NCBI RefSeq assembly: GCF_030269925.1
Contig: NC_085110.1
Location: forward strand, 3,782,001-3,846,000
Reading direction: 5' to 3'
DNA length: 64,000 nt
Source: Bombyx mori
Taxonomy: Eukaryota > Arthropoda > Insecta > Lepidoptera > Bombycidae
Part shown: positions 10,926 through 20,561 of the stretch, one piece after another
Layout: each line of letters begins with the position of its first letter
How positions within the stretch are numbered: the stretch's first letter is position 1
Position numbers and translations under genes: made by a program
The notes under the pieces: model-generated
Seen by the model: only the letters and a program-made list of their open reading frames with translations
The model's database searches: none
What the model was told of the DNA's origin: nothing

Positions 10926-11573
10926 ACTATAGTAGAATTATTTTGTCCGTGCAGTTTGGGTCATAAAAAATCGGAGCGGTGCAGCGAGTATTTGGCTCTC
11001 TCTTCCACTCACGAGCCTTATGGACAGGCATAGTGATGCGTATTATTGTTGTCGATAAGCGTTATCGATAGTGTATTTAGGTTTGTCATTTTGTGGGTTA
11101 GTGATAAAAATGAAAGAAAAAATCACCAATCGAACACTTACACCACATCGCCGCAGCAAGTTAACGAGAACGGCAGAAATTAACACTTTTTAACTTTTCG
11201 GAATCTATTCTCATTTCAGTGAAAAATTTTAACACATTGTTGATAATAACGCGTGCTTGTGCGCGTATATTTTTGCCAAAAAGCAAAATATTTGAATAAA
11301 TTCTGCCGTTTTGGTACAAAACAAAGGAGTAGCCATTGTGTCACTAAAAAAAATTCAGAGAGGGAATGCAGAAAATCACATTTTTCTTCAACATTGTACT
11401 ATAATTTGCAGGTAGGTAAAACAAATGACTCACAACATAACAATGTCTCACCACCCTTCGATGACTCATTTGTTTTTATCGATAATGGCGTTGCGCCCGT
11501 GCAACATGCTCGCCGCCCTAGCCTGGCTATGTTTTATGACCCAAACGGCACGGACGAAATAATTCTACTATAG
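10926..11573. mobile_element. Non-autonomous DNA transposon with 40-bp TIRs
   Basis: CTATAGTAGAATTATTTTGT..GGGTCATAAAA at the left (10926-10967) is the reverse complement of the right end (11531-11573), with two or three mismatches over about 42 bp. Total 648 bp. The interior has no transposase; the open frame at 11253-11573 runs into the right inverted repeat and is taken as chance. Superfamily not assigned because the target duplication is ambiguous. Confidence 0.75.
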
Positions 11574-11811
11574 TGTCTATTAAATTTATATATACTACCT
11601 TAAATTTGTGTTTTTAAATTTAAAGAACGCGCTTCGTGACTTACTCCACAAACTAGACGTGCCATCTTAACTATATAAAATGATGTGCTATCATCAAAAT
11701 TACAGGAATTTCCGAGTTTGTTAAACGAGTATTGTTAATTCAGTGGAAAATAAATTGAAGAAGATTCCATGACGTTTAAACATACATACTTGCTTTTGTA
11801 GACACACTTCT

Positions 11812-12625
11812 CTGGTAAGCAGGACGTATTTGCAAGCACGGACGGATAAATACCATCACCCTGCTTGTTTCTGCGGCGAAGCTGTTATGCTTTACGATTA
11901 AGGGTCGATTCGACCAAACAAGAGTAAATCTTATTCTTAGAATAACTCGTCAGTTAATCGAGAGTAAATCAATTTTACGTTTTACCATCTACAATTCTAA
12001 GAATAGTGGGCCTATTCGGGAATTGTTACTATACCGCCCTTTCGCACGGAATAACGGAGCTATTCCTAGAATAAAGTAATGGCGTCAGTCAGTCCAACAT
12101 CTGATTTCTGTCATTTCATAAATATTTATTCTGTTTTAATTTCAAGTCAACGCAATGCACAAAATTACTATTAATAGTCTGGCATTGTATAATGCAACGT
12201 TTAAACGAAAAAAGATAAAACCACACGACAAAACTTGACAATTCCCTCAAACAAACAACAAATAAAAATAATACGTTTGACAGCTGGATATCTTTCACAA
12301 CAGCTACTTTTTCACATTAAAATACGGCAAAATCGAGTTGACGATTTGTATGCTCTTACACTATGCCGTTGAACAACAACATTTATTTGCCGGATTTTAT
12401 TTTTGTTCACCATTCACTCTGCTATTCGCGTATTGTTATTCCTAGCGCAAGTATACGTGGAAAAACGACTATGGATTTACTCGAGATTAAAATCATGGAA
12501 TAGGTTATTCCTCGTATAGTTACTCGAGTATAAATTTAAGTTTGGTCGAATCCACCCTTAGAGGGCTGGAATACTTATACTATATAATTAAGACTAACCT
12601 CGTATGTCAAGGTGCAAAATATTAT
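11812..12625 (+). repeat. Bm1-like SINE split by a MITE
   Basis: Left part 11812-11900 has GCACGGACGGATAAATACCA, CACCCTGC.TGTTTCTGC and GCGAAGC.GTTATGC. The right part resumes at 12558 with GAGGGCTGG, a TATACTATATAATTAAGAC block and TGTCAAGGTG. Together they read as one old plus-strand Bm1 interrupted at 11901-12557. A Helitron begins four bases after the second part. Confidence 0.72.
11901..12557. mobile_element. Harbinger-type MITE inserted in Bm1
   Basis: Terminal inverted repeats AGGGTCGATTCGACCAAAC (left) and GTTTGGTCGAATCCACCC (right) bound 657 bp, each flanked by TTA (11898-11900 and 12558-12560). GGG-starting inverted repeats with a 3-bp TTA/TWA duplication are typical of PIF/Harbinger elements. 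There is no transposase inside. The left end has one extra A, so the exact boundary is uncertain by one base. Confidence 0.7.
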
Positions 12626-13194
12626 ATATCTATAGATATAAATAAAATTGGAGTGTCTGTTTGTAATATTGAAATAACCGCTTTTTAATACATGCATATG
12701 AATGGTACATACACCAAAATAGCATTTTTTACAATTTTTGTCTGTCTGTTTGTTCCGGCTAATCTCTGGAACGGCTGGACCGATTTTGACGGGACTTTCA
12801 CTGATATGCAGCTGATGATATAAGGAGTAACTTAAACTACTTTTTTTAGACTAGCTTCACCCCGCGGCTTCACCCGTGGTCAATACCGGCTTTACCATAA
12901 GGGCACACGGGGCCCGTGCCCAGGGCCCCCATTCTCAGGGGGCCCCGAAAGACCGACAATTTCTCTCACACGTTTATTCTCAAAACATTTTTGTCCGGCA
13001 CATTTTTCACAAATCAGTAATCACATGGCATATACTATGCCTATAATAGAAGATTTTGCTCAACAGAAATCCCGAATGAAACCGTTATCGAAATCGTAAC
13101 CAAAAAACCAGCAGCATTCTAATATCATTAATGACATATTATATCATACTGTATTTGATTACCTATAATAAATGGTCATACTCAGTAAAAAAAA

Positions 13195-13845
13195 ATGTGT
13201 GCGTGTACTAGTGTACACACGTAAGAAGTGAAACTTGTTTATGGCCTTATTTTTCGAAAAATGATCTACATTCAACTTTCTAGAAATTGGTTAAATAAAG
13301 TTAAATTAGATAAAGTTTAAACAAAAGGATTTTATTATCATAGACATGAATACAAATAATACAATTATTTCACTTTACCTTTTTGCTACTAAGATTATTA
13401 CAGCATTTCATTAATTGTAATAGAATTATTACTATCATTGTCATTGTCATTATATATTTTTGTAATTAATGGCTTATGGTAACTGAAATATGAAATATAT
13501 GGTTTACATTCCACGAAATTTAGTGACCGAGTAAAAACTCCATCAATTGTAGTGCCAGATCTTGTTGTTGACGTTTGAGGACTGTTTTTCATGGATAAAT
13601 TCAATTTATCTTTCAGAAATTCAACTAGCTTCAAAGAATTTTCCGATGCAAAATTTACATTAAAATCTCCACTTAAAATCATCGGTATTTTATAATTATT
13701 GTTACCGAGTAAAGAGGCACCTTCACTTGTGTACGGCAACAATGAATGGTGAAGAAAAAGATGGCGCGTAACGGAAAAATGTGACGCGTAACCGAAAAAT
13801 GTGACGGTAAATTTTTTTCCAACGCCGATAAAGAAGTTTCACTTC
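13195..13845 (-). mobile_element. Helentron-like element with endonuclease fragment
   Basis: Reverse-strand relative of the element at 8803-9113: the GTGTGCGTGTACTAGTGTACAC palindrome lies at one end and GAAGTTTCACTTC at the other. It is longer because it keeps a coding remnant (13398-13742). It sits inside the hAT element, so it inserted later. The helicase/Rep part of an autonomous element is absent. Confidence 0.65.
13398..13742 (-). pseudogene. EEP-type endonuclease fragment (Helentron remnant)
   Basis: A 114-codon frame reading like the C-terminal half of an exonuclease-endonuclease-phosphatase domain. It has a central ILSGDFNVNF motif (the G-D-x-N metal/catalytic motif), then TTIDGVF and a late HKPL in the place of the S-D-H histidine motif. 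The N-terminal half with the catalytic glutamate is missing. EEP domains occur in LINEs and in Helentron proteins; the flanking Helentron-like termini favour the latter. Upstream reading runs out of frame into the 5' terminus, so it is a dead internal-deletion derivative. Confidence 0.6.
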
Positions 13846-14302
13846 AAAAATGTTATTATAATTCGCTTTTTTTACTTTCCAAAAGGGCCTCAAATTCTTG
13901 TGTGCCCAAGGGCCCCATCCTAGTTTAAGACGTCCCTGCCCGTGGTACGACAATAACCGCGGGTAACATCGCGGGACTCTGCTATCAATAATAAAATTTA
14001 ATGTTTGCGAAGCGAAGCGAGGGCGGGTCGCTAGTTTAAAATACGAATGAATGCGAAATAAATGTAACAAGTAAAAAACCTATTCTTAAAATTGAAATAA
14101 TAATTAAAATTTGCCTTCTCCGTAAATTTAATAGTCTTTGTTAGACTTCTAGTCTTTGCTAATCCTTTTGACAAATCAAATTTCTACGTGAATATCAGTA
14201 AATCGTTTTTAGAGCTGTCAAGAATTTTCATAGAAAGACGTTCACCAAAAACCTGACTTTAATAAAAAGGTGAACACGATAATTTACGCGTGTGTTCTAC
14301 GA

Positions 14303-15353
14303 ATCCGAACAAAAACAGTTTCACTGTAAAAAATTGCGCCAAGTCCACGTTTATAAAACTCATCTCAATAACATTTGCACTTTACAAAAAAAAGAAGACT
14401 TCAATAGCTTTCATTCTCTACAAAAATATGTGAAATACAAAAAAATACCAAGAAACCGTCATAAAGATGAAAAAATTAAAAAAAAATTGTTGAAAATTTA
14501 AAAATAAAAAAATAAAAATTTTATCGTGCTTGGCGCGCGTCATTGAGTACCCCAAAATTTTTCGGAAGAATTTCAACCCGAGAAAAAAACCATTTTGCTT
14601 TAATATACAGTGAAAGCTGAAAAAGTTACCCAGGTTGTCTTTTTCGCTCTTGTTAGCGTTTTATGAGAAATTGAGACAGAACTACGGTAATTTTCAACAG
14701 CTCTCACTATATACCTATGGGCTATTATATGCCAAATCGACCACTTTTGCGTCCGACCCCTTTAGATTCAGCTGAAACTTTATTATTCTTTTCTACCCTT
14801 TGAAAAACATCTTTGAGAATTTTTTCAAATGTTTTGGAGCCAACGTATACATACGTATCGACTCGTAAGTAGTTTGTATTTGTATAAGCGAACACGAGAG
14901 GGTGTTTAGTTCAAATCATAAAAGATGAGTGGGAAATGAAAAAAATTCAAATAACATACGTATGAGATGTCGATTTTACTTAACTTTTGTAAAACTTATT
15001 ATGAAATAATAATTCATTAATTACATTTATGCATTTCATAGGTTGACCTACTTATAAATTTCTAAACATTGAAAGGATGTTCATTTATCCTGAAAAATTT
15101 GGGGTACTCAATGACGCGCGCCAAGTACGATAAAATTTTTATTTTTTTATTTTAAAATTTTCAACAATTTATTTTTAATTTTTTCATCTTTATGACGGTT
15201 TCTTGGTATTTTTTTGTATTTCACATATTTTTGTAGAGAATGAAAGCTATTGAAGTCTTCTTTTTTTTGTAAAGTGCAAATGTTATTGAGATGAGTTTTA
15301 TAAACGTGGACTTGGCGCAATTTTTTACAGTGAAACTGTTTTTGTTCGGATTT
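14303..15353. mobile_element. Fold-back element with ~260-bp inverted arms
   Basis: 14303-14562 and 15092-15353 are near-perfect reverse complements, beginning ATCCGAACAAAAACAGTTTC outside and ending TTGAGTACCCCAAA inside. They are separated by about 530 bp of unrelated sequence. Each arm holds a long A-rich open frame, which is why matching 69-codon frames appear on opposite strands; these are not taken as genes. The size and structure suggest a non-autonomous DNA transposon with long TIRs. No target duplication was identified. Confidence 0.8.
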
Positions 15354-15466
15354 CATATCTTTTTGTTAAGTATTATTTTTTGCTCATTTATTACTTAATA
15401 AAAATAAATTATAAATAGTCACTCAGCTTAAAAGCTAATGAAACGCTCAATTAATTAGTGTTTTAA

Positions 15467-15695
15467 TGTTAGGTGCCCGACTGGCATGAGACTCTCGGGT
15501 TGTCAGTTCCGGTATCGACCGGGGACGCGTGTATTCCGCTTCAAAGTCTGGCGCGCACTAATTGCCATAATTGGGGGTGCGAATGATGCAACAGATGCGC
15601 GGGCGCGGGTAGCGCGGGGTGGGTCGTCGCGGCACGGACCTCAGTCACATTCTCTTTGGCTGCTGTTGCCCCGCGAAACGGAACGCTGCGTTACA
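15467..15695 (-). repeat. 3' LTR
   Basis: 229 bp running TGTTAGGTGCC...GCTGCGTTACA, with the TG...CA ends expected of an LTR. It matches 18473-18701 base for base except about four positions, including CCTCAGTC versus CCTGAGTC and TTCTCTTT versus TTCCCTTT. Confidence 0.9.
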
Positions 15696-16009
15696 TACTC
15701 CCCCTCCAAGTTGGGAACGCGTCCCGAGTCCAACTTGGGACTGTTAGTCTGAAGACGCGGCCTTCCTCTCTGCCTCTTTGGCATAATTGGATCCGTACTT
15801 GAATTTGACGGAGAGTGGGTTAAATCTGCGGTGTGATACTTGCCGATGACATTGTTTGACAAGTCTGCTATGAAGTACGTTGTAGGACTAACTATATTTA
15901 CTACGCGATGCGGGCCATCCCGTCGTGGCATGAACTTACGTGTTACACCCCTAGACGCATAAGCAAGCCATAACGAAGGAAATACTCTTCCAGTAGGACT
16001 CGGGAGCAA
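15641..16009 (-). pseudogene. Integrase C-terminal fragment
   Basis: A 122-codon frame whose middle reads KFMPRRDGPHRVVNIVSP and then YFIADLS..IGKYHTADL, the conserved C-terminal GPY/F-like module and H-x-x-D-L end of gypsy integrases. A basic tail (PKRQRGRPR) follows and the frame then runs into the LTR. It overlaps the end of the upstream gag-pol frame by about 67 bp in another phase. A deletion and frame change here removed the integrase D-E part between LLRYG-like and the SLWLAYASRG segment. Confidence 0.7.
15696..15710 (-). other. Polypurine tract candidate
   Basis: On the minus strand GGAGGGGGAGTA immediately precedes the 3' LTR, the position and composition of a plus-strand-priming polypurine tract. 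Confidence 0.7.
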
Positions 16010-18306
16010 GCCACGGCGGTGGCATCAACAAGTGCGTAGAGTTCTACCCATCTTGTAGCTACATCCTCTACCAGGAGTACCCATCGCTCCCCCTGCTCTC
16101 CTTCTGGCAGTGGCCCGAACAAATCGATTGCGAGAACCTCTCCTCGCTGTTGAAGCACAGGAGTGAGCCTATACGGCGGTACCGATATAGGCGGATGATC
16201 ACCGGTATCAATGTGGTGCTCGGCGTAAAGGGTTGGGGCTCCCCCCACCCTAAAGATGTCTCCATTCTCCTGCAATAAATGTGATAGCTGCTGTCGTTCA
16301 TCGGAGCCAAGCATAGAACCCTTATCATCACGCAGGAAGTTAGCAGTAGAAGCAAACATGCATGGCTTAGAGCACTCATATTCAATTGGATAGGTAACCC
16401 GTTTTCCCGAAAAATGCCAAGTGGATGAAGCAAAGTCAAGCACAATACCTGCTGCCACCAAAAAATCCATGCCAAGCAAAGTTTCATTATTTTGAGCATC
16501 TGGAAAAACAGTAAATTCAAGAGTTACTGACCTTTCGGGACTTATCCTTACTTCTAGAGTAGTGAGCAAAACTCGGCGGGTGCGCGCGGAACCGTCTGCA
16601 AGCCTCACCCGACGCCTGGTTTCCTCACACGGATGGTTATGCTTTAACAGCAATTCATAAAGCAACGCTCCGGCAACGCTACTCTTAGCTCCCGTATCCA
16701 ACAAAGCATTACCTCGTATACCTAACATTTGAACACTTAAAATTGGTCTTAACCTAACCTGGTGCTCAGTAGAGTTACTCTGGGCAACACTTTTCACATT
16801 AGAATTAATTGTCGAAAAATGTCCGACGTTTTCCATGGTCACCCTATTTTCGTTCATCATGGTCACCCTATCGCGGCCACTTGGTACCTCGGAATAACTA
16901 TGTTTTGGTTCGGTACCACTCGAGTAACGCATCAGGGGCCTATTCCTAGAACTAATATTATTGTTTATATTATGATTAAGTCTAGAATAATTTTGAAGTC
17001 TAACCTTGTTATCAGTACCGAAAAAGCGCGGAGGAAGAATCGCCTTAAAATCGGTAGGATAATAATTATTTTCATTATCAACAAAACATTGTTTACGATT
17101 ATTAATATAAATGGACGACTTTACGGTGTTTGAAGTGCAAGCTGTATGCAACGAGCTGTCGCGATGAATAGAGTTCACTGAACTTGACAGCTGTGTATTT
17201 ACTTTACCAATAGGTAAATCGGATGTGACTGATCGGGTCCGTGCAGCGTCGAAGGCGTAATAACTTGCGTTACACTTTGTACACTGAGACCGAGTAACAA
17301 CTTTGGTACCACACCCGTAACACGAGGATACAGCTTGCGTATTTTCGTTGTCGAATTTCGTTTTTGACGCTAATTTTAAACACTCATCACGAATATGTCC
17401 GTACTTTTTGCAATAAACACAGAACAGTCTTTTAACAATCGACGTAGATGATACATTATCAGTGTTCGTGTAGCGAGGCGCGGGGACTCGAACGGTGCTC
17501 GGCGCAGCGCTGTCGTCGCGTGGCGGGCCGCCAGCGGCGCCCGAGTTGAATATTTTCCGCGGCGTCATCCGCGCCGAAGTCGAAGCACCGGCGGGAACTT
17601 CGCCTACGGTACTACCCGATGAACGTGGCGTCGCTCGCTGAGGATGATGAATAAATTCAGGCGGACTGGTCTCGTAGATGGAGTCCTCGATATGGCGCGT
17701 TTTCTTTAATAACGTGTCGTATGAAGTTATTTCGTCTCTTCTTAATCTTTTACGAACACGACGGTGTAGAAGGCCGTAAAGCATATCAATTTGAACTTTC
17801 TCATTAAGGTCACCAGGTGGGAGTTGAGCTAGCAGGGCTCGTGCTCTGGCAACGAAGATCTCCGTCTTCTCTCTTTGTCCTTGCGACATTTTGAAGAGCT
17901 CTAAGTAGACTCGATGGGGCGGTCTGCAATCACCGAAAGCGCTTCGTAACGATGATAAAGCGTCGTCCCAGGAAGTGATGCTAGCTTTAACGCCTTGCCA
18001 CCACACGGCTTCATTTCCGGTTAGTAACATCGAGAGTCCTCGTAACGCGATGGCGTGTCCTACGTCAGCACAATCTTTGTATGATTCGACCGCGTCAAGG
18101 AAACCGTCGAGTGAGTCGCCGGGCGCTCCGCTGAACCGCGCCGTGCATGACGCGAAGTTCCCAGAATGGTGAGCGGGCGTCGAGGAAGGCGGCGATGTCG
18201 GCTCCGACGTCGGTGTTGCTGATGATTCGAGTTGAGTTTTATGCTCAAAAACTCGGTCGAGTAGGCGTTCGAATGCTGCCATTTGACTTTCTTGTAATGA
18301 CGCCAT
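15943..18306 (-). CDS. gag-protease-partial integrase fusion of LTR element
   Basis: An uninterrupted 787-codon frame. Residues about 50-215 form a Ty3/Arc-type capsid domain (GNEAVWWQGVK, then SAFGDCRPPHRVYLELF). A CCHC-like knuckle CVYCKKYGHIRDEC is at 296-309 and a second Cys-rich motif (CYGCG...CTKC) follows. The aspartic protease has D-T-G at 537-539 (ALLDTGAKS) and LLGMDFL near 608. The start of reverse transcriptase (IDTGDHPPISVPPYRL, about 698) is joined directly, near 720, to integrase (VLAIDLFGPLPEG, ending near YFLRYG). RT, RNase H and the rest of integrase are missing, yet the reading frame is preserved. The ATG at 18306 lies about 140 bases inside the primer-binding site. The product could still make capsid and protease but not copy itself. 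Confidence 0.85.
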   Translation of the reverse strand: MASLQESQMAAFERLLDRVFEHKTQLESSATPTSEPTSPPSSTPAHHSGNFASCTARFSGAPGDSLDGFLDAVESYKDCADVGHAIALRGLSMLLTGNEAVWWQGVKASITSWDDALSSLRSAFGDCRPPHRVYLELFKMSQGQREKTEIFVARARALLAQLPPGDLNEKVQIDMLYGLLHRRVRKRLRRDEITSYDTLLKKTRHIEDSIYETSPPEFIHHPQRATPRSSGSTVGEVPAGASTSARMTPRKIFNSGAAGGPPRDDSAAPSTVRVPAPRYTNTDNVSSTSIVKRLFCVYCKKYGHIRDECLKLASKTKFDNENTQAVSSCYGCGTKVVTRSQCTKCNASYYAFDAARTRSVTSDLPIGKVNTQLSSSVNSIHRDSSLHTACTSNTVKSSIYINNRKQCFVDNENNYYPTDFKAILPPRFFGTDNKVRLQNYSRLNHNINNNISSRNRPLMRYSSGTEPKHSYSEVPSGRDRVTMMNENRVTMENVGHFSTINSNVKSVAQSNSTEHQVRLRPILSVQMLGIRGNALLDTGAKSSVAGALLYELLLKHNHPCEETRRRVRLADGSARTRRVLLTTLEVRISPERSVTLEFTVFPDAQNNETLLGMDFLVAAGIVLDFASSTWHFSGKRVTYPIEYECSKPCMFASTANFLRDDKGSMLGSDERQQLSHLLQENGDIFRVGGAPTLYAEHHIDTGDHPPISVPPYRLTPVLQQRGEVLAIDLFGPLPEGEQGERWVLLVEDVATRWVELYALVDATAVACSRVLLEEYFLRYGLLMRLGV

Positions 18307-18448
18307 GGTGTTTGCGGTAAATGTTGGCGTCGGTCCCGCGGTTGAACCAATTTCTTCTTCAACGTCTTGAAAATCGGATTGACGCCGTGACTGACGACGA
18401 GTACGTGTCGTAATTACGTAGATTCACTCCGAAATACTAGTTAAAGGG

Positions 18449-18466
18449 CCCGCGCTTGGGCTGCCA
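18449..18466 (-). other. Primer-binding site candidate
   Basis: The minus strand reads TGGCAGCCCAAGCGCGGG six bases inside the 5' LTR. TGG pairs with a tRNA 3' CCA end, as expected for minus-strand priming. The matching tRNA was not identified. Confidence 0.65.
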
Positions 18467-18472
18467 GTTTAA

Positions 18473-18701
18473 TTTTAGGTGCCCGACTGGCATGAGACTC
18501 TCGGGTTGTCAGTTCCGGTATCGACCGGGGACGCGTGTATTCCGCTTCAAAGTCTGGCGCGCACTAATTGCCATAATTGGGGGTGCGAATGATGCAACAG
18601 ATGCGCGGGCGCGGTTAGCGCGGGGTGGGTCGTCGCGGCACGGACCTGAGTCACATTCCCTTTGGCTGCTGTTGCCCCGCGAAACGGAACGCTGCGTTAC
18701 A
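18473..18701 (-). repeat. 5' LTR
   Basis: Partner of the LTR at 15467-15695. Its low-coordinate end is TTTTAGG rather than TGTTAGG, a point change in the terminal dinucleotide. Transcription of the element would start in this copy. Confidence 0.9.
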
Positions 18702-20561
18702 GTGTAATAATAATCAACATCAACTTTTACAAATTTAAACCGAATTAAATTTTGTTTCAAATGTGAAGGGTAGATGACGCTGTTCTTAATTATTTCAAAA
18801 TTTAAAATTAAAATCTGAAAGCCTTGAAACATCAATCCGCATAAATGTAATTTAAAAACTACAGTAAGAGGCTTAAATAAAAAGCTGAACTTAACTCAGC
18901 CTTAATTAGAATTTTCATCGGAATTCAGTAGTAAAGTTCAAGTTATTTTGATGAAATCAAAACCGAAATATTCATAGCATCTTAAACAATCACCTATAAT
19001 AATAAATATTATAAATATTAGTTATTATATTATTTATTATCGTAGACAATCACAACGGTTTTATAGTTTTGGGAAGGGATTTTTTGTAACGCCATCTCGT
19101 AAAGTATTTCGGTATTACATTACAAAACAAAATTGTTTCTCCAACAGTAACAACAGTATTTGCTTCGGCAGTACTTAAACTAAAATACTAACAGTAACAA
19201 CAATAACGTTATTTAATGTATAAACCGTTCAATAAGAACTGCAAACTATCCCCTTGAAGCTACAGTTTATGTAGGAATAATGACTTTTTGGCGGGAACGC
19301 GAGGTGTGAAGTTGTGTGATTTGTTTTAATTTGTCTATTTAGTGTTTCTTCGGGTTTAAATGTGTAATAATAGTGGTTTATTAACTGTTTAATATCTGTG
19401 AAAGTGCACAAACGTGGGAAAATGAAACAAAGCCGCTGTACGTAACTTCTCGGTTTCCTCCAAAAAGTCCACTGAGATCTTAGTAAATGACCACCACCAT
19501 TTTACTGAGATTATATTTCATTCCATATCATCTCATCTCATTTCATTTCATCCCTTTTGATTAATGTCTCAAATTAATCATCTTCATTTCATTTCACTCC
19601 ATAATATCACATTTCATTTCACTCCATAATATCATTTTTCATAAAAATATGAATATAAATTAAAATAAGACATGACTTAAAGGTCTCAGTTACCAGGTCA
19701 TAAAATCCATTACAAATAGGAATAATTCCAGCGCACCCTGGCGGCCGTAGATTACCATTCTCGAATATTTATAGTCTGTGGCATGTCACTTTTTACATCG
19801 AAAAAAGTCAGGATCGAAATTTTTGAGCGAGCCATAGTTTGTGGTGATAAAATTAATAATTTCAAGTAGATTAATTATTGTAATTGATATAACTAGTTAA
19901 TATCAGTAAAATAAAGTTGTGAGTGATTGATATAATATACAATTTAGGAACCAGAAGTACCGTAGAATTAAATAAAATTTCGCAACTTCAAAAAACTGTT
20001 CTGCTCACAGTAAACACAGTCGGTAGTCTGACGCTCCGTTTACAACGGGATTTTTAAACGGAACTTGGCGCCAGATTCTACCGAATCTGTGGATAAACAA
20101 TAAGTCAGGAGGTCTAACTCGGAACAAATTTCACACAAAAAGTGGGCCGACTAGAAACCAAAATGACGTATGAAGCAAAAACCAATCAAAACCGAGGTTA
20201 GAAATAGACATTGGTTGTGTTTGGTTTGAATTCAAAACGAAAGCAGGGATTGGTTCATGCGCTTGCTGCAATGTCAGCTATGACAGCAGAGTCATAGCAA
20301 CGTGGACAATGTTATGTAATAAGTAGACCAGACAAAGTTAATAATAAAACAATATAATTGTATAATGTTTATATATTTGTTTTTCTTTTTGTAATGAACT
20401 CTATGTCCGTCGAAATATAATTAATTTATTACGTTTTTGCCTGGAAGACATTAAAAAAGAATCTTTTTTCGTAATGTAGTGAAGACGGATTCTGAGAAAT
20501 TCAACGCTTACACATTTTATAAAAAAAATGAAATGGTCATTATTTGTCTGGTGACTGTTTT
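18702..20561. other. Intergenic with low-complexity block
   Basis: No gene recognised. 19515-19640 is rich in TCATTTCA-type repeats, including a 25-bp unit (ATTTCATTTCACTCCATAAT...) present almost twice at 19586-19633. The stretch after 20000 may include 3' flank of the transposase pseudogene, but no inverted terminal repeat was found. Confidence 0.5.

Larger units (their letters stand above)
12881..13938. mobile_element. hAT-type element with 8-bp target duplication
   Basis: Flanked by the perfect direct repeat CCCGTGGT (12873-12880 and 13939-13946). 8-bp duplications are diagnostic of hAT transposons. The ends are CAATACCGGCTTTACC and the complement of CAGGGACGTCTTAAAC, imperfect terminal repeats of the hAT C-A-G-G-G kind. 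GGGGCCC-rich subterminal blocks lie inside both ends. No hAT transposase is present; most of the interior is the Helentron-like insertion at 13195-13845. Confidence 0.82.
12629..14034 (+). mobile_element. Non-autonomous Helitron carrying a nested hAT
   Basis: Starts TCTATAGATATAAATAAAAT after A12628 and ends GGGCGGGTCGCTAG before T14035, the same 3' end as the Helitron at 9628-9836. The internal CTGGAACGGCTGGACCGATTT block recurs in other copies. Without the hAT insertion (12881-13938 plus one copy of its target duplication) the element is about 340 bp. Confidence 0.8.
15467..18701 (-). mobile_element. Ty3/gypsy-type LTR retrotransposon, deleted
   Basis: Bounded by 229-bp direct LTRs (15467-15695, 18473-18701) and read on the minus strand, so the 5' LTR is at the high coordinate. 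A primer-binding site candidate, gag with a zinc knuckle, an aspartic protease and integrase parts follow in the Ty3/gypsy order. Nearly all of reverse transcriptase and RNase H, and the integrase N-terminus, are deleted. Only about four differences between the LTRs were seen (about 2%), so insertion was fairly recent. No clean target duplication was found. It cannot move without proteins from another copy. Confidence 0.88.

Noticed and set aside
11253..11573. 106-codon open frame
   Set aside because: Lies inside the TIR element and ends in the right inverted repeat; no domain, and codon use looks random.
14292..14501. Lys-rich 69-codon frames at 14292 and 15147
   Set aside because: They are the same sequence in the two arms of the fold-back element; A-rich composition keeps the frame open by chance.
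15467..15695. Target-site duplication of the LTR element
   Set aside because: Compared GTGTTTTAA on the left with GTGTAATAA on the right; the five bases directly at the ends do not match, so none is claimed.
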